A stretch of DNA of 64,000 nucleotides from Natrinema ejinorense. GTDB taxonomy: Archaea; Halobacteriota; Halobacteria; Halobacteriales; Natrialbaceae. The translations under genes were made by a program, and so were the position numbers. Numbering within the stretch: the first letter of the stretch is position 1; each line of letters begins with the position of its first letter. Positions 16,689 through 25,786 of the stretch are shown piece by piece. A model generated the notes under the pieces. It saw nothing but the letters and a program-made list of their open reading frames with translations. It made no database searches and was not told where the DNA came from. The stretch is taken from assembly GCF_002494345.1 (NCBI RefSeq), contig NZ_NXNI01000001.1, positions 3,844,001-3,908,000 on the forward strand. Direction: 5' to 3'.

Positions 16689-18044
16689 TCAGAACGTCTC
16701 GAGGTAGCGGTCGAGTTCCCAGTCGGAGACGTCGACGAGGTAGTCCTCGAACTCCTGGCGCTTGGCCTCGACGAACTTGGAGCTGACGTGGTCGCCGAGT
16801 GCGTTGTAGATCGCGTCGTCCTCCTCGAGCGCGTCGACGGCTGCGCCGAGGTTCGACGGCAGGGTGTCGATGCCGTACTCGTCGCGCTTTGCCTCGTCGA
16901 ACTCGTAGATGTTCTCCCGAACCGGGTCCGGACACTCGAGGTCCTGTTCGATCCCGTCGAGACCGGCGTGGATCATGACGGCGAGCGCGAGGTAGGGGTT
17001 ACAGGACGGGTCCGGCGAGCGCAGTTCGACGCGCGACGCTGCAGGCGTACGTGCTGCCGGCTTGCGGATCAGCGCCGAGCGGTTGCGGTCCGACCAGGCG
17101 ACGTAGACCGGCGCTTCGTAGCCGGGCACGAGCCGCTTGTAGCTGTTGACCGTCGGGTTCGCGATCGCCGTGATCGCCGGCGCGTGCTCGAGGATACCGG
17201 CGGTGAAGGCGTGGGCCTCCTCGCTCAGGTTGAACTCGTCGTCCTCGTCGTGGAACGCGTTCTCGCCGTCCTCGGTGAACAGGGAGAGGTGCGTGTGCAT
17301 CCCCGAGCCGTTGATGCGCGGGATCGGTTTGGGCATGAACGTCGCGTGCAGGTCGTGTTGGGCGGCGATCGCGCGGACGACGGTGCGGAAGGTTCCGACG
17401 TTGTCGGCCGTCGTCAGGGCGTCGTCGTAGGTGAAGTTGATCTCGTGTTGGCCCTCGGCGACCTCGTGGTGGCTCGCCTCGACCTCGAAGCCCATGCTCT
17501 CGAGGCCGTAGATGATGTCGCGGCGAACGTCGCTCGCGAGGTCTTTCGGTGCGAGGTCGAAGTAGCCGCCGGCGTCGTTGGTCTTGGTCGTCGCTCGCCC
17601 CTCCTCGTCCTCTTCGAAGAGGAAGAACTCCGGTTCGGGGGCGGCGTTGACCGTATAGCCCATCTCGTTGGCCCGGTCCAGCGCGTTCTTGAGGACGCGG
17701 CGCGGGTCACCCTCGAAGGGCTCGCCCGTGGAGGTGTCGTAGACGTCACAGATCATTCGGGCGGCGGCGCTTTCCTCCTTCTGGCGCCACGGGAGAATCG
17801 CGAAGGTGTCCGGATCGGGCTTGAGCCGCATGTCCGATTCCTGAATGCGAACGAAGCCCTCGATAGAAGAACCGTCGAAGTAGATTCCCTCGGTAAAGGC
17901 CTTCTCGGCCTGTCGCGCCGGCACGGAGACGTTCTTGACCGTCCCCAGAATGTCGGTAAACTGCAGTCGGAGGAAGTCGACGTCCTCCTCCTCGATCTCG
18001 TCCAGTACCGCCTGTTCGGTCTCAGTAAGGTTGCCGCTTGTCAT
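16689..18044 (-). CDS. glnA: Glutamine synthetase, type I
   Basis: A 451-residue GS-I enzyme forming glutamine from glutamate, ammonia and ATP in the cytoplasm. Signatures are [17 protein letters not shown] near 56-72, the catalytic-site [15 protein letters not shown], the ATP-binding [18 protein letters not shown], and [17 protein letters not shown]. The length and absence of the bacterial adenylylation loop fit archaeal GS-I-alpha. It is divergent from an Lrp-family regulator across a 125-bp interval that contains an inverted repeat around the glnA TATA box; nitrogen-responsive control by that regulator is likely by analogy with other haloarchaea. Confidence 0.96.
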   Translation of the reverse strand: MTSGNLTETEQAVLDEIEEEDVDFLRLQFTDILGTVKNVSVPARQAEKAFTEGIYFDGSSIEGFVRIQESDMRLKPDPDTFAILPWRQKEESAAARMICDVYDTSTGEPFEGDPRRVLKNALDRANEMGYTVNAAPEPEFFLFEEDEEGRATTKTNDAGGYFDLAPKDLASDVRRDIIYGLESMGFEVEASHHEVAEGQHEINFTYDDALTTADNVGTFRTVVRAIAAQHDLHATFMPKPIPRINGSGMHTHLSLFTEDGENAFHDEDDEFNLSEEAHAFTAGILEHAPAITAIANPTVNSYKRLVPGYEAPVYVAWSDRNRSALIRKPAARTPAASRVELRSPDPSCNPYLALAVMIHAGLDGIEQDLECPDPVRENIYEFDEAKRDEYGIDTLPSNLGAAVDALEEDDAIYNALGDHVSSKFVEAKRQEFEDYLVDVSDWELDRYLETF

Positions 18045-18062
18045 CTTTCTCGTCGTCGTATT

Positions 18063-18098
18063 CTCGGAACCAGCCTACTAAAACACTACTGTTCCGAG
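18063..18098. promoter_or_regulatory. Inverted repeat flanking the glnA core promoter
   Basis: CTCGGAAC at 18063-18070 and GTTCCGAG at 18091-18098 form 8-bp perfect arms 20 bp apart. Between them, read on the minus strand, is a TATA-like TGTTTTAGTAG about 30 bp upstream of where a short-leader glnA message would begin. It is a candidate binding site for the adjacent Lrp-type regulator. Confidence 0.5.
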
Positions 18099-18169
18099 CA
18101 AATCTTCGGTCTCTCCCACCAAACTGTATATTCGTAAAGTTCTAAAGGGGCGAGTGAGTGAATTGATGT

Positions 18170-18634
18170 ATGACGTACGAAAATCTCGATGCAAAGCTAG
18201 TGAATGCACTTCTCGGCGACGGGCGAGCGAGCCTGCGAAGCCTCGCCGAGGATCTCGACGTTTCCGTCACGACCGTCTCGAATCACCTCTCGGATCTCGA
18301 GGAGCAGGGCGTGATCGACGGCTACACGCCGAAGGTCGATTACGATGCGGTCGGCTACGACGTGACCGCGGTCATTCAACTCCAGGTCGAAGGCAACGCC
18401 CTGCCCGACGTCACCGACACGCTGCGCGACCACCGCCAGATGACCAGCGTCTACGAAGTCACCGGCGACTACGACGTGATCGCCATCGGCAAGTTCGAAG
18501 ACACCGACGGGATGAACGACCAGATCAAACAACTGCTGACCGATCCCGACATCAAAGCCTCGAACACCAGCGTCGTCCTCAACGCCGTCAGCGAGAACGA
18601 ACAGTTCGAACTCGCGGTCGACGACGAGGAGTAA
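18170..18634 (+). CDS. lrp: Lrp/AsnC family transcriptional regulator
   Basis: A 154-residue Lrp-type regulator. The N-terminal winged helix includes [20 protein letters not shown] and [19 protein letters not shown]; the C-terminal RAM/ligand domain begins about residue 65 ([13 protein letters not shown]) and contains [13 protein letters not shown]. Such proteins sense amino acids, often glutamine, and tune nitrogen genes. The pairing with divergent glnA is a well-known haloarchaeal arrangement (lrp next to glnA). Its promoter shares the 125-bp interval. Confidence 0.92.
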   Translation: MTYENLDAKLVNALLGDGRASLRSLAEDLDVSVTTVSNHLSDLEEQGVIDGYTPKVDYDAVGYDVTAVIQLQVEGNALPDVTDTLRDHRQMTSVYEVTGDYDVIAIGKFEDTDGMNDQIKQLLTDPDIKASNTSVVLNAVSENEQFELAVDDEE

Positions 18635-18723
18635 TCGAACGGCCCCTTTCTGACGGGACACCATCTCGAGTAGTGGCGACTCCGCGTCATCTGTCGACAC
18701 GCTACCAGCCACTCGAGCAAATG

Positions 18724-18836
18724 TCGGCGAGCGAGCGGTTCGAAGAACCCGAGCGACGCCGTTCACCGAACGCTTCGCGTTCGGGCCGACGAGCGACCAA
18801 AGCGCGGCGCTTCGCGCCGCGGGATGGCGAACGGCG
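18724..18836. other. Nested hairpins between lrp and thermosome gene
   Basis: A run of perfect stems with three-base loops: GGTTC-gaa-GAACC (18738-18750), CCGAACGC-ttc-GCGTTCGG (18766-18784) and CGCGGCGC-ttc-GCGCCGCG (18803-18821). The last two lie inside an outer stem, CGCCGTTC (18757-18764) with GAACGGCG (18829-18836), giving a three-way junction. It may be a terminator complex, an RNA gene, or a haloarchaeal intergenic repeat. Confidence 0.55.
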
Positions 18837-18872
18837 CTAGCCGTGAGCCCGGGAGCGAGGAGTGCTTTTATA

Positions 18873-18921
18873 CTAAATTTTGCCGAGGGCCGCCGAAGGC
18901 GGCCCGCAGAGCAAAATTTAG
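18873..18921. terminator. Nested 49-bp hairpin immediately 3' of the thermosome gene
   Basis: The outer stem CTAAATTTTGC/GCAAAATTTAG (11 bp) encloses the inner stem GGGCCGCC-gaa-GGCGGCCC. It begins 2 bp beyond the thermosome stop codon. No thymine run follows on either strand, so it is not a standard intrinsic terminator; RNA stabilisation or an end-processing signal is equally possible. On the plus strand a TATA-like CTTTTATA precedes it. Confidence 0.5.
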
Positions 18922-18923
18922 GC

Positions 18924-20594
18924 CTACATCATGCCGCCCATGCCGCCGCCCATGCCGCCCATGCCGCCGGGCGCGCCGCCGGGGCCGCCTTCCTCGTCGT
19001 CGCCCTTGTCGGTCGACAGGTCACCGGCGGAGATGATGTCGTCGATTTTGAGCACGAGGTTGGCCGCTTCGGCGGCGGAGGTGACGGCCTGTTCCTTGGC
19101 GTGGGCCGGTTCGACGACGCCGGCCTCGAAGGTGTCCTCGACGTCGCCCGAGAAGACGTTCAGACCGGCCGTGATCTGGCCGTCGTCGTGGGCCGCACGC
19201 AGGTCGACGAGCGTGTCGATCGAGTCCAGTCCCGCGTTCCCGGCGAGGACGCGCGGGACGAGTTCGAGTGAGTCGGCGAAGGCCTCGACGGCCAGCTGCT
19301 CGCGGCCGGAGACGGAGTCGGCGTAGTCGCGCAGGCGGCTGGCGAGTTCGACCTCGATCGCACCGCCGCCGGCCAGCACGCGGCCGTCGGAGACGGTCTG
19401 TGCGACGACGTCGAGCGCGTCGTTGACGCCGCGCTCGAGTTCGTCGACGACGTGGTCGGTCGAGCCCCGAAGCAGGAGCGTGACGCCGTGGGCGTCCTCG
19501 CCCTCGACGTAGAACAGTTCGTCTTCCTCGTCGCGGGTGACGTCACCGAAGCCGAGGTCCTCCTCGGTTGCGCTCTCGAGGTCGGAGACGATCGACGCGC
19601 CGACGACCTCCTGGAGGAACTCGAGGTCGGACTTCTTGGCGCGGCGGACTGCGAGGATGCCTTCCTTGGCGAGGTAGTGCTGGGCGAGGTCGTCGATACC
19701 TTTCTGGCAGAAGACGACGTCCGCGCCGAGGTCGGCGATCGTATCGACCTTCTCGCGGAGCTGTTTCTCCTCGCGGTCGAGGAACTTCTGGAGCTGATCG
19801 GGGTCGGTGACGGAGACTTCGGTGTCGACGTCGGTCTCCTCGACCTCGATGGCCTCGTTGAGCAGCAGGATGTCGGCGTCTTCCGCCGAGCGGGGCATGT
19901 TGTCGTGGGTGGGGTCTTTGTCGATGATGCCCCCTTCGAGGAGGTCGGATTCGCCGGCGCTGCGGCCGGTCTGGGTCTCGATGTTGAGGAACTCGAGGTC
20001 GACGACGTTGTCGCCGTTCTCGTCTTCCACGGTGACCTGACGGATGGCTTCGACGATCAACTGGGAGAGATGCTCCTTGTTGACCTCGGTCCCCTTGCCG
20101 GTCATCGAGGTTTCCGCCGTTTTGCGCAGCAGTTCTTCGTCGTCGGTGTCGATGTCGGTCGCGATGTCGTCGATCTCCTCGCGGGCCTGCTCGCTTGCGA
20201 GGTGGAAGCCCTTGATGATCGCCGTGGGGTGGATGTCCTGTTCGAGGAGGTCCTCGGCGTTCTTGAGGAGTTCGCCGGCGATCGCGACGGCCGTCGTGGT
20301 GCCGTCGCCCGCTTCGTCCTCCTGAGTCTCGGCGACCTCGATGATCATCTCGGCCGTCGGGTTGTCGATGTCCATCTCCTTGAGGATGGTGACGCCGTCG
20401 TTGGTGATCGTCACCGATCCCATGGAGTCGACGAGCATCTTGTCCATGCCCTTCGGTCCGAGCGTGGAGCGAACGGCTTCAGCGACCGCACGGGCGGCGC
20501 TGATGTTGTAATCCTGCGCGTCCTTGTCCTTGACGCGCTGGGAGTCCTCGCTCATTACGATCATCGGCTGGCCCTGCTGCATTCGCTGACTCAT
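18924..20594 (-). CDS. Thermosome subunit (group II chaperonin)
   Basis: A 556-residue chaperonin subunit that forms the double-ring archaeal folding machine in the cytoplasm. Signatures are [19 protein letters not shown] near 40-58, the ATPase motif [13 protein letters not shown] around 90, and the C-terminal Gly-Met repeat tail ([14 protein letters not shown]), normal for haloarchaeal CCTs. The ATG at 20594 is the family start. The upstream sequence on the minus strand has a strong core promoter, GGAAACTTTTATG, resembling haloarchaeal heat-shock promoters. Which paralogue (cct1, 2 or 3) it is cannot be decided here. Confidence 0.95.
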   Translation of the reverse strand: MSQRMQQGQPMIVMSEDSQRVKDKDAQDYNISAARAVAEAVRSTLGPKGMDKMLVDSMGSVTITNDGVTILKEMDIDNPTAEMIIEVAETQEDEAGDGTTTAVAIAGELLKNAEDLLEQDIHPTAIIKGFHLASEQAREEIDDIATDIDTDDEELLRKTAETSMTGKGTEVNKEHLSQLIVEAIRQVTVEDENGDNVVDLEFLNIETQTGRSAGESDLLEGGIIDKDPTHDNMPRSAEDADILLLNEAIEVEETDVDTEVSVTDPDQLQKFLDREEKQLREKVDTIADLGADVVFCQKGIDDLAQHYLAKEGILAVRRAKKSDLEFLQEVVGASIVSDLESATEEDLGFGDVTRDEEDELFYVEGEDAHGVTLLLRGSTDHVVDELERGVNDALDVVAQTVSDGRVLAGGGAIEVELASRLRDYADSVSGREQLAVEAFADSLELVPRVLAGNAGLDSIDTLVDLRAAHDDGQITAGLNVFSGDVEDTFEAGVVEPAHAKEQAVTSAAEAANLVLKIDDIISAGDLSTDKGDDEEGGPGGAPGGMGGMGGGMGGMM

Positions 20595-20970
20595 AGTCGA
20601 GCGGATGATTGATTGTGCTTCTACATAAAAGTTTCCAAACATCGACAGACCATAGCGGGTGTACGTCGGTCGGTGCGAAACAAAAAATCGGCATAGTGCG
20701 CGCCAATCACGACGGTTTCCGTTCGTTCAATCCGATCGTCAATCGTTCCCAGTCGATCGGCGATACGGTGCTTTTATATTAGTGGGTGTGGCGAACGGTC
20801 GGCCGACGCGATCGAGCCGTGTCTCGTCAGCGGCGGTCGGTTTCAGTTCGATAATCGTCTGTTTGTTCGGCTGAAACTGGCCTCGTCGCGGTAGTATATT
20901 GTTACTGACTCGGATTCGAGTAAACCCAACAGAAGGGTTATGCCGGTAGTCGCGTATTACCATTCGAGCA
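20595..20970. other. 376-bp divergent intergenic region with thermosome promoter
   Basis: On the minus side, TATA (CTTTTATG, about 20624-20631) and an upstream GGAAA element sit about 35 bp before the thermosome start. On the plus side, two TATA-like sequences (GCTTTTATATTA near 20770 and TAGTATATTG near 20891) precede the TraB-like gene. Between them is an imperfect 7-bp inverted repeat (GTTTCAG/CTGAAAC) but no gene I can support. Confidence 0.5.
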
Positions 20971-21723
20971 ATGGACGAGCCACCGTCCGTCACCGAATCG
21001 TTCGACGATCCCCGAATCACACCGCAGTTCTGCCGTCGACTCTCCGGCGAGACCGGCGACCTCGTTCTCCTCGGCGTCGTCCACGACCACCCCGCAAGCG
21101 TCGCACGCGTCGAACGCGTCCTCGAGTACGTCGAGCCGGAAACGCTCGCACTCGAATTGCCACCCGTCGCGATGCCGCTGTACCGCGTCTATGCACACAA
21201 CGCCGATGCCGACGACTCGCCATCGCCGCGGTTCGGTGGCGAGATGAGTGCGGCGATCCGTGCCGTACCCGACGCCGACCCGGTCGGCATCGACGCGCCG
21301 AACTGGTCGTTCCTTCGGCGACTCGTGGGACGGCTGGTCGCCGACCGCGCCGCGCCGGCGACGGCCCGACGCGTCCTCTCGAGCGTCGGTGGCGCGACCC
21401 GCGAGGCCCTCGCGTGCCGAGTCGCCGCGACGCTGACTCACGCGACGTCGATGACTGTCGTCCCCGGGGATCGGGTCGAGTATGACTGTGAGCCAGACGA
21501 CCCCCCGGCCCAGCAGGCCGCCCACGAACGGTCTCACGTCGCCGGCGTGCAGGCGCTTCTCGGGAGCATCGACACGGACGGGTCGGCGATCGCCTACCGA
21601 GACGAGACGCGCGAGGAGTGTATGATCGAGCGCCTCGAGACCGTTCGGTCGGCTCCCGGCGACGTCGTCGCCGTCGTGGGTGTCGACCACCTCGAGCGAC
21701 TCGAAACGGAACTCTCGGCGTGA
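20971..21723 (+). CDS. TraB/PrgY-like domain protein
   Basis: A 250-residue protein with hallmarks of the TraB/TIKI superfamily: an N-terminal GVVHDHPASVARV (the GxxH motif, about residue 35) and, 30 residues later, LALELPPVAMPLY (conserved Glu). A C-terminal VAVVGVDHLERL supplies the third conserved His. The family includes putative metalloproteases and pheromone-shutdown proteins; haloarchaeal versions with a membrane tail exist, but this one is short and has no obvious transmembrane segment. Its function is unproven. Confidence 0.7.
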   Translation: MDEPPSVTESFDDPRITPQFCRRLSGETGDLVLLGVVHDHPASVARVERVLEYVEPETLALELPPVAMPLYRVYAHNADADDSPSPRFGGEMSAAIRAVPDADPVGIDAPNWSFLRRLVGRLVADRAAPATARRVLSSVGGATREALACRVAATLTHATSMTVVPGDRVEYDCEPDDPPAQQAAHERSHVAGVQALLGSIDTDGSAIAYRDETREECMIERLETVRSAPGDVVAVVGVDHLERLETELSA

Positions 21724-21746
21724 GGATCGGTTTTCTCCGGAGACTG

Positions 21747-22061
21747 CTACCGTCGCGTCGGCGGTTCGATGAGGATTTCGCCGTCACCGCTGACGCTTAC
21801 GTGGTGTCCGTTGACGACGAACGAAAGCGTCCCGCCGGCTCGTGGTGTGCCGTCGTGGCGCGGTCGAAAGAGTTCGTCCAGAGCGCCCGGATCGACGGTA
21901 TCGTACAGCGAGACGCGGCTGTCGGTCACGTCGACGCCCATGCAGTCGGCCAGCGCGTGGATGACGGTCGTACTGAGTGTTGCCGGCCCGGTTGGGTCGT
22001 GCGTCGCGCGATACAGGGGCTGAGAGCGAGACTGCGAGGTGGCGGGGGTGTATCCGTTCAT
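21747..22061 (-). CDS. HalOD1 output-domain protein
   Basis: A 104-residue stand-alone HalOD1 protein, recognised by STTVIHALADCMGVDV in its first half and by the C-terminal GTLSFVVNGHHVSVSGDGEI. HalOD1 is a haloarchaea-specific domain found alone or after receiver/PAS domains and assumed to act in signalling output; its mechanism is not known to me. The ATG at 22061 is chosen over a GTG one codon upstream. It is convergent with the TraB-like gene (24 bp gap). Confidence 0.82.
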   Translation of the reverse strand: MNGYTPATSQSRSQPLYRATHDPTGPATLSTTVIHALADCMGVDVTDSRVSLYDTVDPGALDELFRPRHDGTPRAGGTLSFVVNGHHVSVSGDGEILIEPPTRR

Positions 22062-22275
22062 CACTGTTCGTCGTCTCTCACTCTCACCTTGGTGACCAAA
22101 AGCGTAACCGTTGATTACTGGATAGATTGTCGCATTTGGCCGCTATACTGGCACGTATCGGTGAAAGTCTCCGTATGAAGAACGAACCGACGGTGGGGAG
22201 ACCGTGGTATTCGTGGAGCGGTTCCGGACGGGAAACTCACAGCGGTTCGGCCTCCCGCCGATCCGCTCGAGTCCG

Positions 22276-22605
22276 TCACCGACGTAACCCCGAGATACAG
22301 TTCCAGCAGTACGTAAACGTCTGGTCGGCCTCGTTTCGTGCGCCACAATGGGGACACCGGGTCGTCTTCCCGTCGAACTCGGGTTCGCGGTCGTCGTCGA
22401 CCCGGTCGACGTCGCCGAAATCGTCGCCCCGACGGGGGTACCGATCCGGCCCGGGTGCAGACTGCATTCGCGTCCGATTCGGGTCGGCGAGCGACGGCGT
22501 GCGTTCGCTCTCCTCGTCGCCGCGTCGAACGTACAGGTAGTACAGTAACAGATGAAGCAGGGCGAACAACACGACGTAACCGATGAGCCAGCCCCAGAGC
22601 TCCAT
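22276..22605 (-). CDS. Single-pass membrane protein with C-terminal zinc ribbon (DUF7577-type)
   Basis: A 109-residue protein. Residues 4-26 are one hydrophobic helix (GWLIGYVVLFALLHLLLYYL), followed by an acidic disordered stretch and a zinc ribbon TTRCPHCGARNEA...YCWNC at the C-terminus (about 82-104). The zinc domain probably faces the cytoplasm. The family is common in haloarchaea but has no known function. It is transcribed in the same direction as the cysteine synthase gene, 81 bp before it ends. Confidence 0.72.
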   Translation of the reverse strand: MELWGWLIGYVVLFALLHLLLYYLYVRRGDEESERTPSLADPNRTRMQSAPGPDRYPRRGDDFGDVDRVDDDREPEFDGKTTRCPHCGARNEADQTFTYCWNCISGLRR

Positions 22606-22686
22606 CGTCGTGTGGTACGTTCTCGAGGCACTTGGATATTCCCCGATTTCAGCGAGAATGGGAGTTCAGGCTCGGTGAGTGTTCGG

Positions 22687-23628
22687 TTACTCGATGTCGT
22701 AGAGATCGGTCGAGAGATAGCGTTCGCCGGTATCCGGGAGGACGACGACGGTCAGTTCGTCGGGGTTGTCGGCCGCGTAGTCGGCGGCCGCAGCTAGCGC
22801 CGCACCCGAGGAGATCCCGACCAACAGCCCCTCGCTCCGACCCAGCTTTCGGGCTGCGTCTTTGGCCTCGGACGCCTCGACCGCGCGGACCTCGTCGACG
22901 AGTTCGGTCCGGAGGATGTCGGGGACGAAGCCGGGGCCGATCCCTTGAATGTCGTGGCCTGCGGAACTCAGTTCCGAGAGAGTCGGCGATTCGGCCGGTT
23001 CGACCGCGACCGACGTGAGTTCGGTCTTCCCCCTGTCTGTTTTCAGATGCTCCGAGACGCCGGTAATCGTCCCACCGGTGCCGACACCCGCGACGACCGC
23101 GTCGACCGCGCCGTCGGTGGCCGCCCAGATTTCCGGCCCCGTCGTCTCCCGGTGAGCCGCGGGATTGGCTTCGTTCTCGAACTGTCGAGCCATGATCGCG
23201 TCCTCGCGGTCGGCGACGATCTCCTCGGCGCGCTCGTTCGCTCCCGTCATCCCGTCCTCGGCGGGAGTGAGTTCGAGGTCGGCCCCCAGTGCTCGCAGGA
23301 GCTGCCGTCGCTCGGTGGACATCGAAGACGGCATCGTCAGCACGCAGTCGTACCCGCGGGCGGCCGAAACCGCCGCCAGGCCGATACCCGTATTGCCACT
23401 GGTCGATTCCACGACGGTGCCGCCGGGCTCGAGCGCGCCGGCTCGTTCGGCGGCGTCGATGATCGCCCGCGCGATCCGATCCTTGACGGAGTACGGGTTC
23501 TGTGCCTCGATCTTCCCGACGCAGTTGTCGGCGAACGCGTCCAGCCGTAACAGCGGCGTTTCGCCGATCAGTTCGCCGACGGTCTCGGCGGCGTCAATAT
23601 CGCTTGCGGATTCGACAGTCCGTCCCAT
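22687..23628 (-). CDS. cysK: Cysteine synthase (O-acetylserine sulfhydrylase)
   Basis: A 313-residue PLP enzyme (fold type II) that makes cysteine from O-acetylserine and sulfide. The Schiff-base lysine is in NPYSVKDRIARAI, the substrate loop is ESTSGNTGIGLA, and the phosphate-binding glycine loop is GVGTGGTITGVSE. Length and motifs match CysK; a CBS-like specificity (O-phosphoserine, as in some archaea) cannot be excluded. The ATG at 23628 follows an upstream basic stretch without homology. No sulfur-assimilation genes are adjacent. Confidence 0.92.
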   Translation of the reverse strand: MGRTVESASDIDAAETVGELIGETPLLRLDAFADNCVGKIEAQNPYSVKDRIARAIIDAAERAGALEPGGTVVESTSGNTGIGLAAVSAARGYDCVLTMPSSMSTERRQLLRALGADLELTPAEDGMTGANERAEEIVADREDAIMARQFENEANPAAHRETTGPEIWAATDGAVDAVVAGVGTGGTITGVSEHLKTDRGKTELTSVAVEPAESPTLSELSSAGHDIQGIGPGFVPDILRTELVDEVRAVEASEAKDAARKLGRSEGLLVGISSGAALAAAADYAADNPDELTVVVLPDTGERYLSTDLYDIE

Positions 23629-23758
23629 TAGTCTCCGTAACCGAGACAGTCCCGGTAGCAGTTGCCCCGAACGTCTTCGGAGCCACCAGTACCCGAAGCT
23701 CAAACCGTCCTTTGAGCTAGGGGCGACCTTTTTTCCGTCCCCTACTCATCACTCTCCT

Positions 23759-24517
23759 ATGGATCGACGACAGTTCCTTGCGGCCTCGAGCATCGGACTC
23801 GCAGCGACGATGGCGGGCTGTACCGGCGGCCAACTCGATACCGACGATCCCGGCGCGGCGGACGATCCCGGATCGGAATCGGATGCGAGCGAGAGTGACG
23901 GCAACATAACGGTGGGTGCCAGCGGCGAGGTCGAAACGGAGCCCGATCGGGCGATCGTTACCGTCGGGGTGGAGGCGACCGGCGAAACCGCCAGCGACGT
24001 GACCGACGAACTCGCGACCGGAGCCGAACAGCTCCGGGCGGCGTTCGACGACCTCGATATCCCCGAGGAAAACGTCGAGGAAGGCCGCTACCGGGTCCAT
24101 CCGGCGCACGGACGCGATGCCCAGGGGTTCGAGGGTGCCCACTCGTTCGAGGTGACGCTCGCCGACATCGACCGCGTCGGCGACGTCATCGACGCGGCGA
24201 TCGACGCCGGTGCCGACAATATCGGCCGAGTGAACTTTACGCTCCAGGAAGACACGCGGTCGGCCCTTCGAGAGGACGCGATCGACGCTGCACTCGAGAA
24301 CGCCGACGAGGAGGCCGCCCACATCGCCGACAATCGCGGGGTCGACCTCGCGGGGACGACGTCAGTCACGACCGGCGACGTCCGGGTAAACCCCGTTCGC
24401 GTCGAGACCTACGCCAGCGCGGGTGCGGCTGACGACGCGGCGACGTCGACGGAGATCGATGCCGATCCCGTGAGTGTGAGCGCGAGCGTCACTGTCACGT
24501 ACGCGTTCGCCGAGTGA
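23759..24517 (+). CDS. SIMPL (DUF541) domain lipoprotein
   Basis: A 252-residue exported lipoprotein. The N-terminus MDRRQFLAASSIGLAATMAGC has twin arginines and a lipobox ending in Cys21, so it is probably exported by Tat and lipid-anchored. After an Asp/Ser-rich linker, the SIMPL fold begins at about residue 46 (NITVGASGEVETEPDRAIV) with the typical VGVEATGETASDV and a C-terminal DADPVSVSASVTVTYAF. The domain is linked to envelope or stress functions in bacteria; the role here is unknown. It faces away from cysK across a 130-bp gap. Confidence 0.85.
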   Translation: MDRRQFLAASSIGLAATMAGCTGGQLDTDDPGAADDPGSESDASESDGNITVGASGEVETEPDRAIVTVGVEATGETASDVTDELATGAEQLRAAFDDLDIPEENVEEGRYRVHPAHGRDAQGFEGAHSFEVTLADIDRVGDVIDAAIDAGADNIGRVNFTLQEDTRSALREDAIDAALENADEEAAHIADNRGVDLAGTTSVTTGDVRVNPVRVETYASAGAADDAATSTEIDADPVSVSASVTVTYAFAE

Positions 24518-24585
24518 CTGCCGACGACCGAATTCACCGCGAGCGGTTCTTTTGGTCCGCCGCTAACCGAACGACTTTTGAATTG

Positions 24586-24599
24586 TTAGGCTAGCCTAA
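24586..24599. promoter_or_regulatory. Iron-box palindrome (DtxR/IdeR-type operator)
   Basis: TTAGGCTAGCCTAA is a perfect 14-bp palindrome 5 bp upstream of the substrate-binding-protein start codon. It closely matches the core of DtxR/IdeR-family metal-dependent repressor sites (TTAGG...CCTAA), which are also known for haloarchaeal Idr/SirR-type regulators. Its position over the likely transcription start would block initiation when iron is plentiful. Confidence 0.75.
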
Positions 24600-24604
24600 A
24601 ACGT

Positions 24605-25786
24605 ATGAAACCGACGCGGCAGTTCGATCGAAGTCGGCGTGCGTTCGTGGCGACGGGGATCGCGGCGGGGAGCGGGGCGCTGGCCGGCTGTCTCGGCGGC
24701 GACTCCGGCCCGGAGAGCAGTCGAGACTCGTATACGGTGTCGATGGCCCCGATGGGCGAGATTCCGTTCGACGCCGTCCCCGAGAACGCCTTCGTCAGCT
24801 TCACGCAGTACGCCGACATGGCGGTCGCGCTTGGCCACGGCGATACGGTACGGACGCTGTTCGCCCCGGAGATGTCGGGGACGACGATGAACGGGTTCTA
24901 CGAGCGCCTCGAGGGCGTCTCCTTCGATTGGAAGGGGCTGACGAACCCACTCCAGGGGGGCGTGACGAAAGAGCAACTCTACAGCGCGGAGAGCGACGTC
25001 CACTTCCTCGATCCGTCGTACGTGTTGACGACCCAGCCCGATTGGGACGAATCCGACATCGAGGAGATCGCCGACACGGTCGGCCCGTGGGTCGGCAGCT
25101 ACCACAGCGGCGTTCACAGCGACCCGGCCGAGACTTACGCCGACAGTTACGAGTACTACACGCTCTGGGAACTGTTCGAGAACGTGGCAGCCGTCTTCCG
25201 GGAACGGAACCGGTACGAGGCGCTCGCCGAAGTCTACGACGAAACCCGATCGCAGATCGAGTCGGCCCTCCCGCCCGAACACGAGCGACCGACGGTTGCA
25301 CGGGTCACGCTGGATGCCGACAACGGCGTTTTCTACGCCTATCACCTCAACACGCCCGGCTTCTGGCAGGCGGAGACGCGACCGCTGGGGGCTCGCGACG
25401 CACTCGCCGACGTAGCGTGGTCGGGCGACTGGGGCGAGATCAGCTACGAGACCATGCTCGAGGCCGATCCGGACGTCATCCTCCACCTCTGGGGCATCAC
25501 CTCGCGGTATGCCATCGGGGACATCCGCGCCCAGCTGGCAGCCGATGCGGCCGGCAGCGAGTTGACTGCGGTCCGGAACGACCGGGTCTTCGCCAGCGGG
25601 ATGCGATACCAGGGGCCGCTGATGAACCTGTTCCAGCTCGAGATGACGGCCAAACAGCTCTATCCCGAGCAGTTCGGCGAGTGGCCCGGCTCCCAACCTG
25701 GCGAGCCGTATCCGTCGATTCCGACGGCCGAGCAGCTGTTCGATCGGCAACGCGTCGCGACGATCGTTACCGACGGTGTCGAGTGA
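24605..25786 (+). CDS. Iron-siderophore-type ABC transporter substrate-binding lipoprotein
   Basis: A 393-residue exported protein. The N-terminus has RSRRAFVATGIAAGSGALAGC, a twin-arginine signal with lipobox Cys29, so it is anchored outside the membrane. The body has the two-lobe helical-backbone fold of Fe(III)/cobalamin/siderophore binders (VSFTQYADMAVALGHGDTV, WAVGSYHSG-like hinge region, EADPDVILHLWG). The start is leaderless or nearly so, with a DtxR-type operator just in front. No permease or ATPase gene is adjacent, which is unusual; the partner is probably encoded elsewhere. Iron repression is strongly suggested by the operator. Confidence 0.85.
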   Translation: MKPTRQFDRSRRAFVATGIAAGSGALAGCLGGDSGPESSRDSYTVSMAPMGEIPFDAVPENAFVSFTQYADMAVALGHGDTVRTLFAPEMSGTTMNGFYERLEGVSFDWKGLTNPLQGGVTKEQLYSAESDVHFLDPSYVLTTQPDWDESDIEEIADTVGPWVGSYHSGVHSDPAETYADSYEYYTLWELFENVAAVFRERNRYEALAEVYDETRSQIESALPPEHERPTVARVTLDADNGVFYAYHLNTPGFWQAETRPLGARDALADVAWSGDWGEISYETMLEADPDVILHLWGITSRYAIGDIRAQLAADAAGSELTAVRNDRVFASGMRYQGPLMNLFQLEMTAKQLYPEQFGEWPGSQPGEPYPSIPTAEQLFDRQRVATIVTDGVE

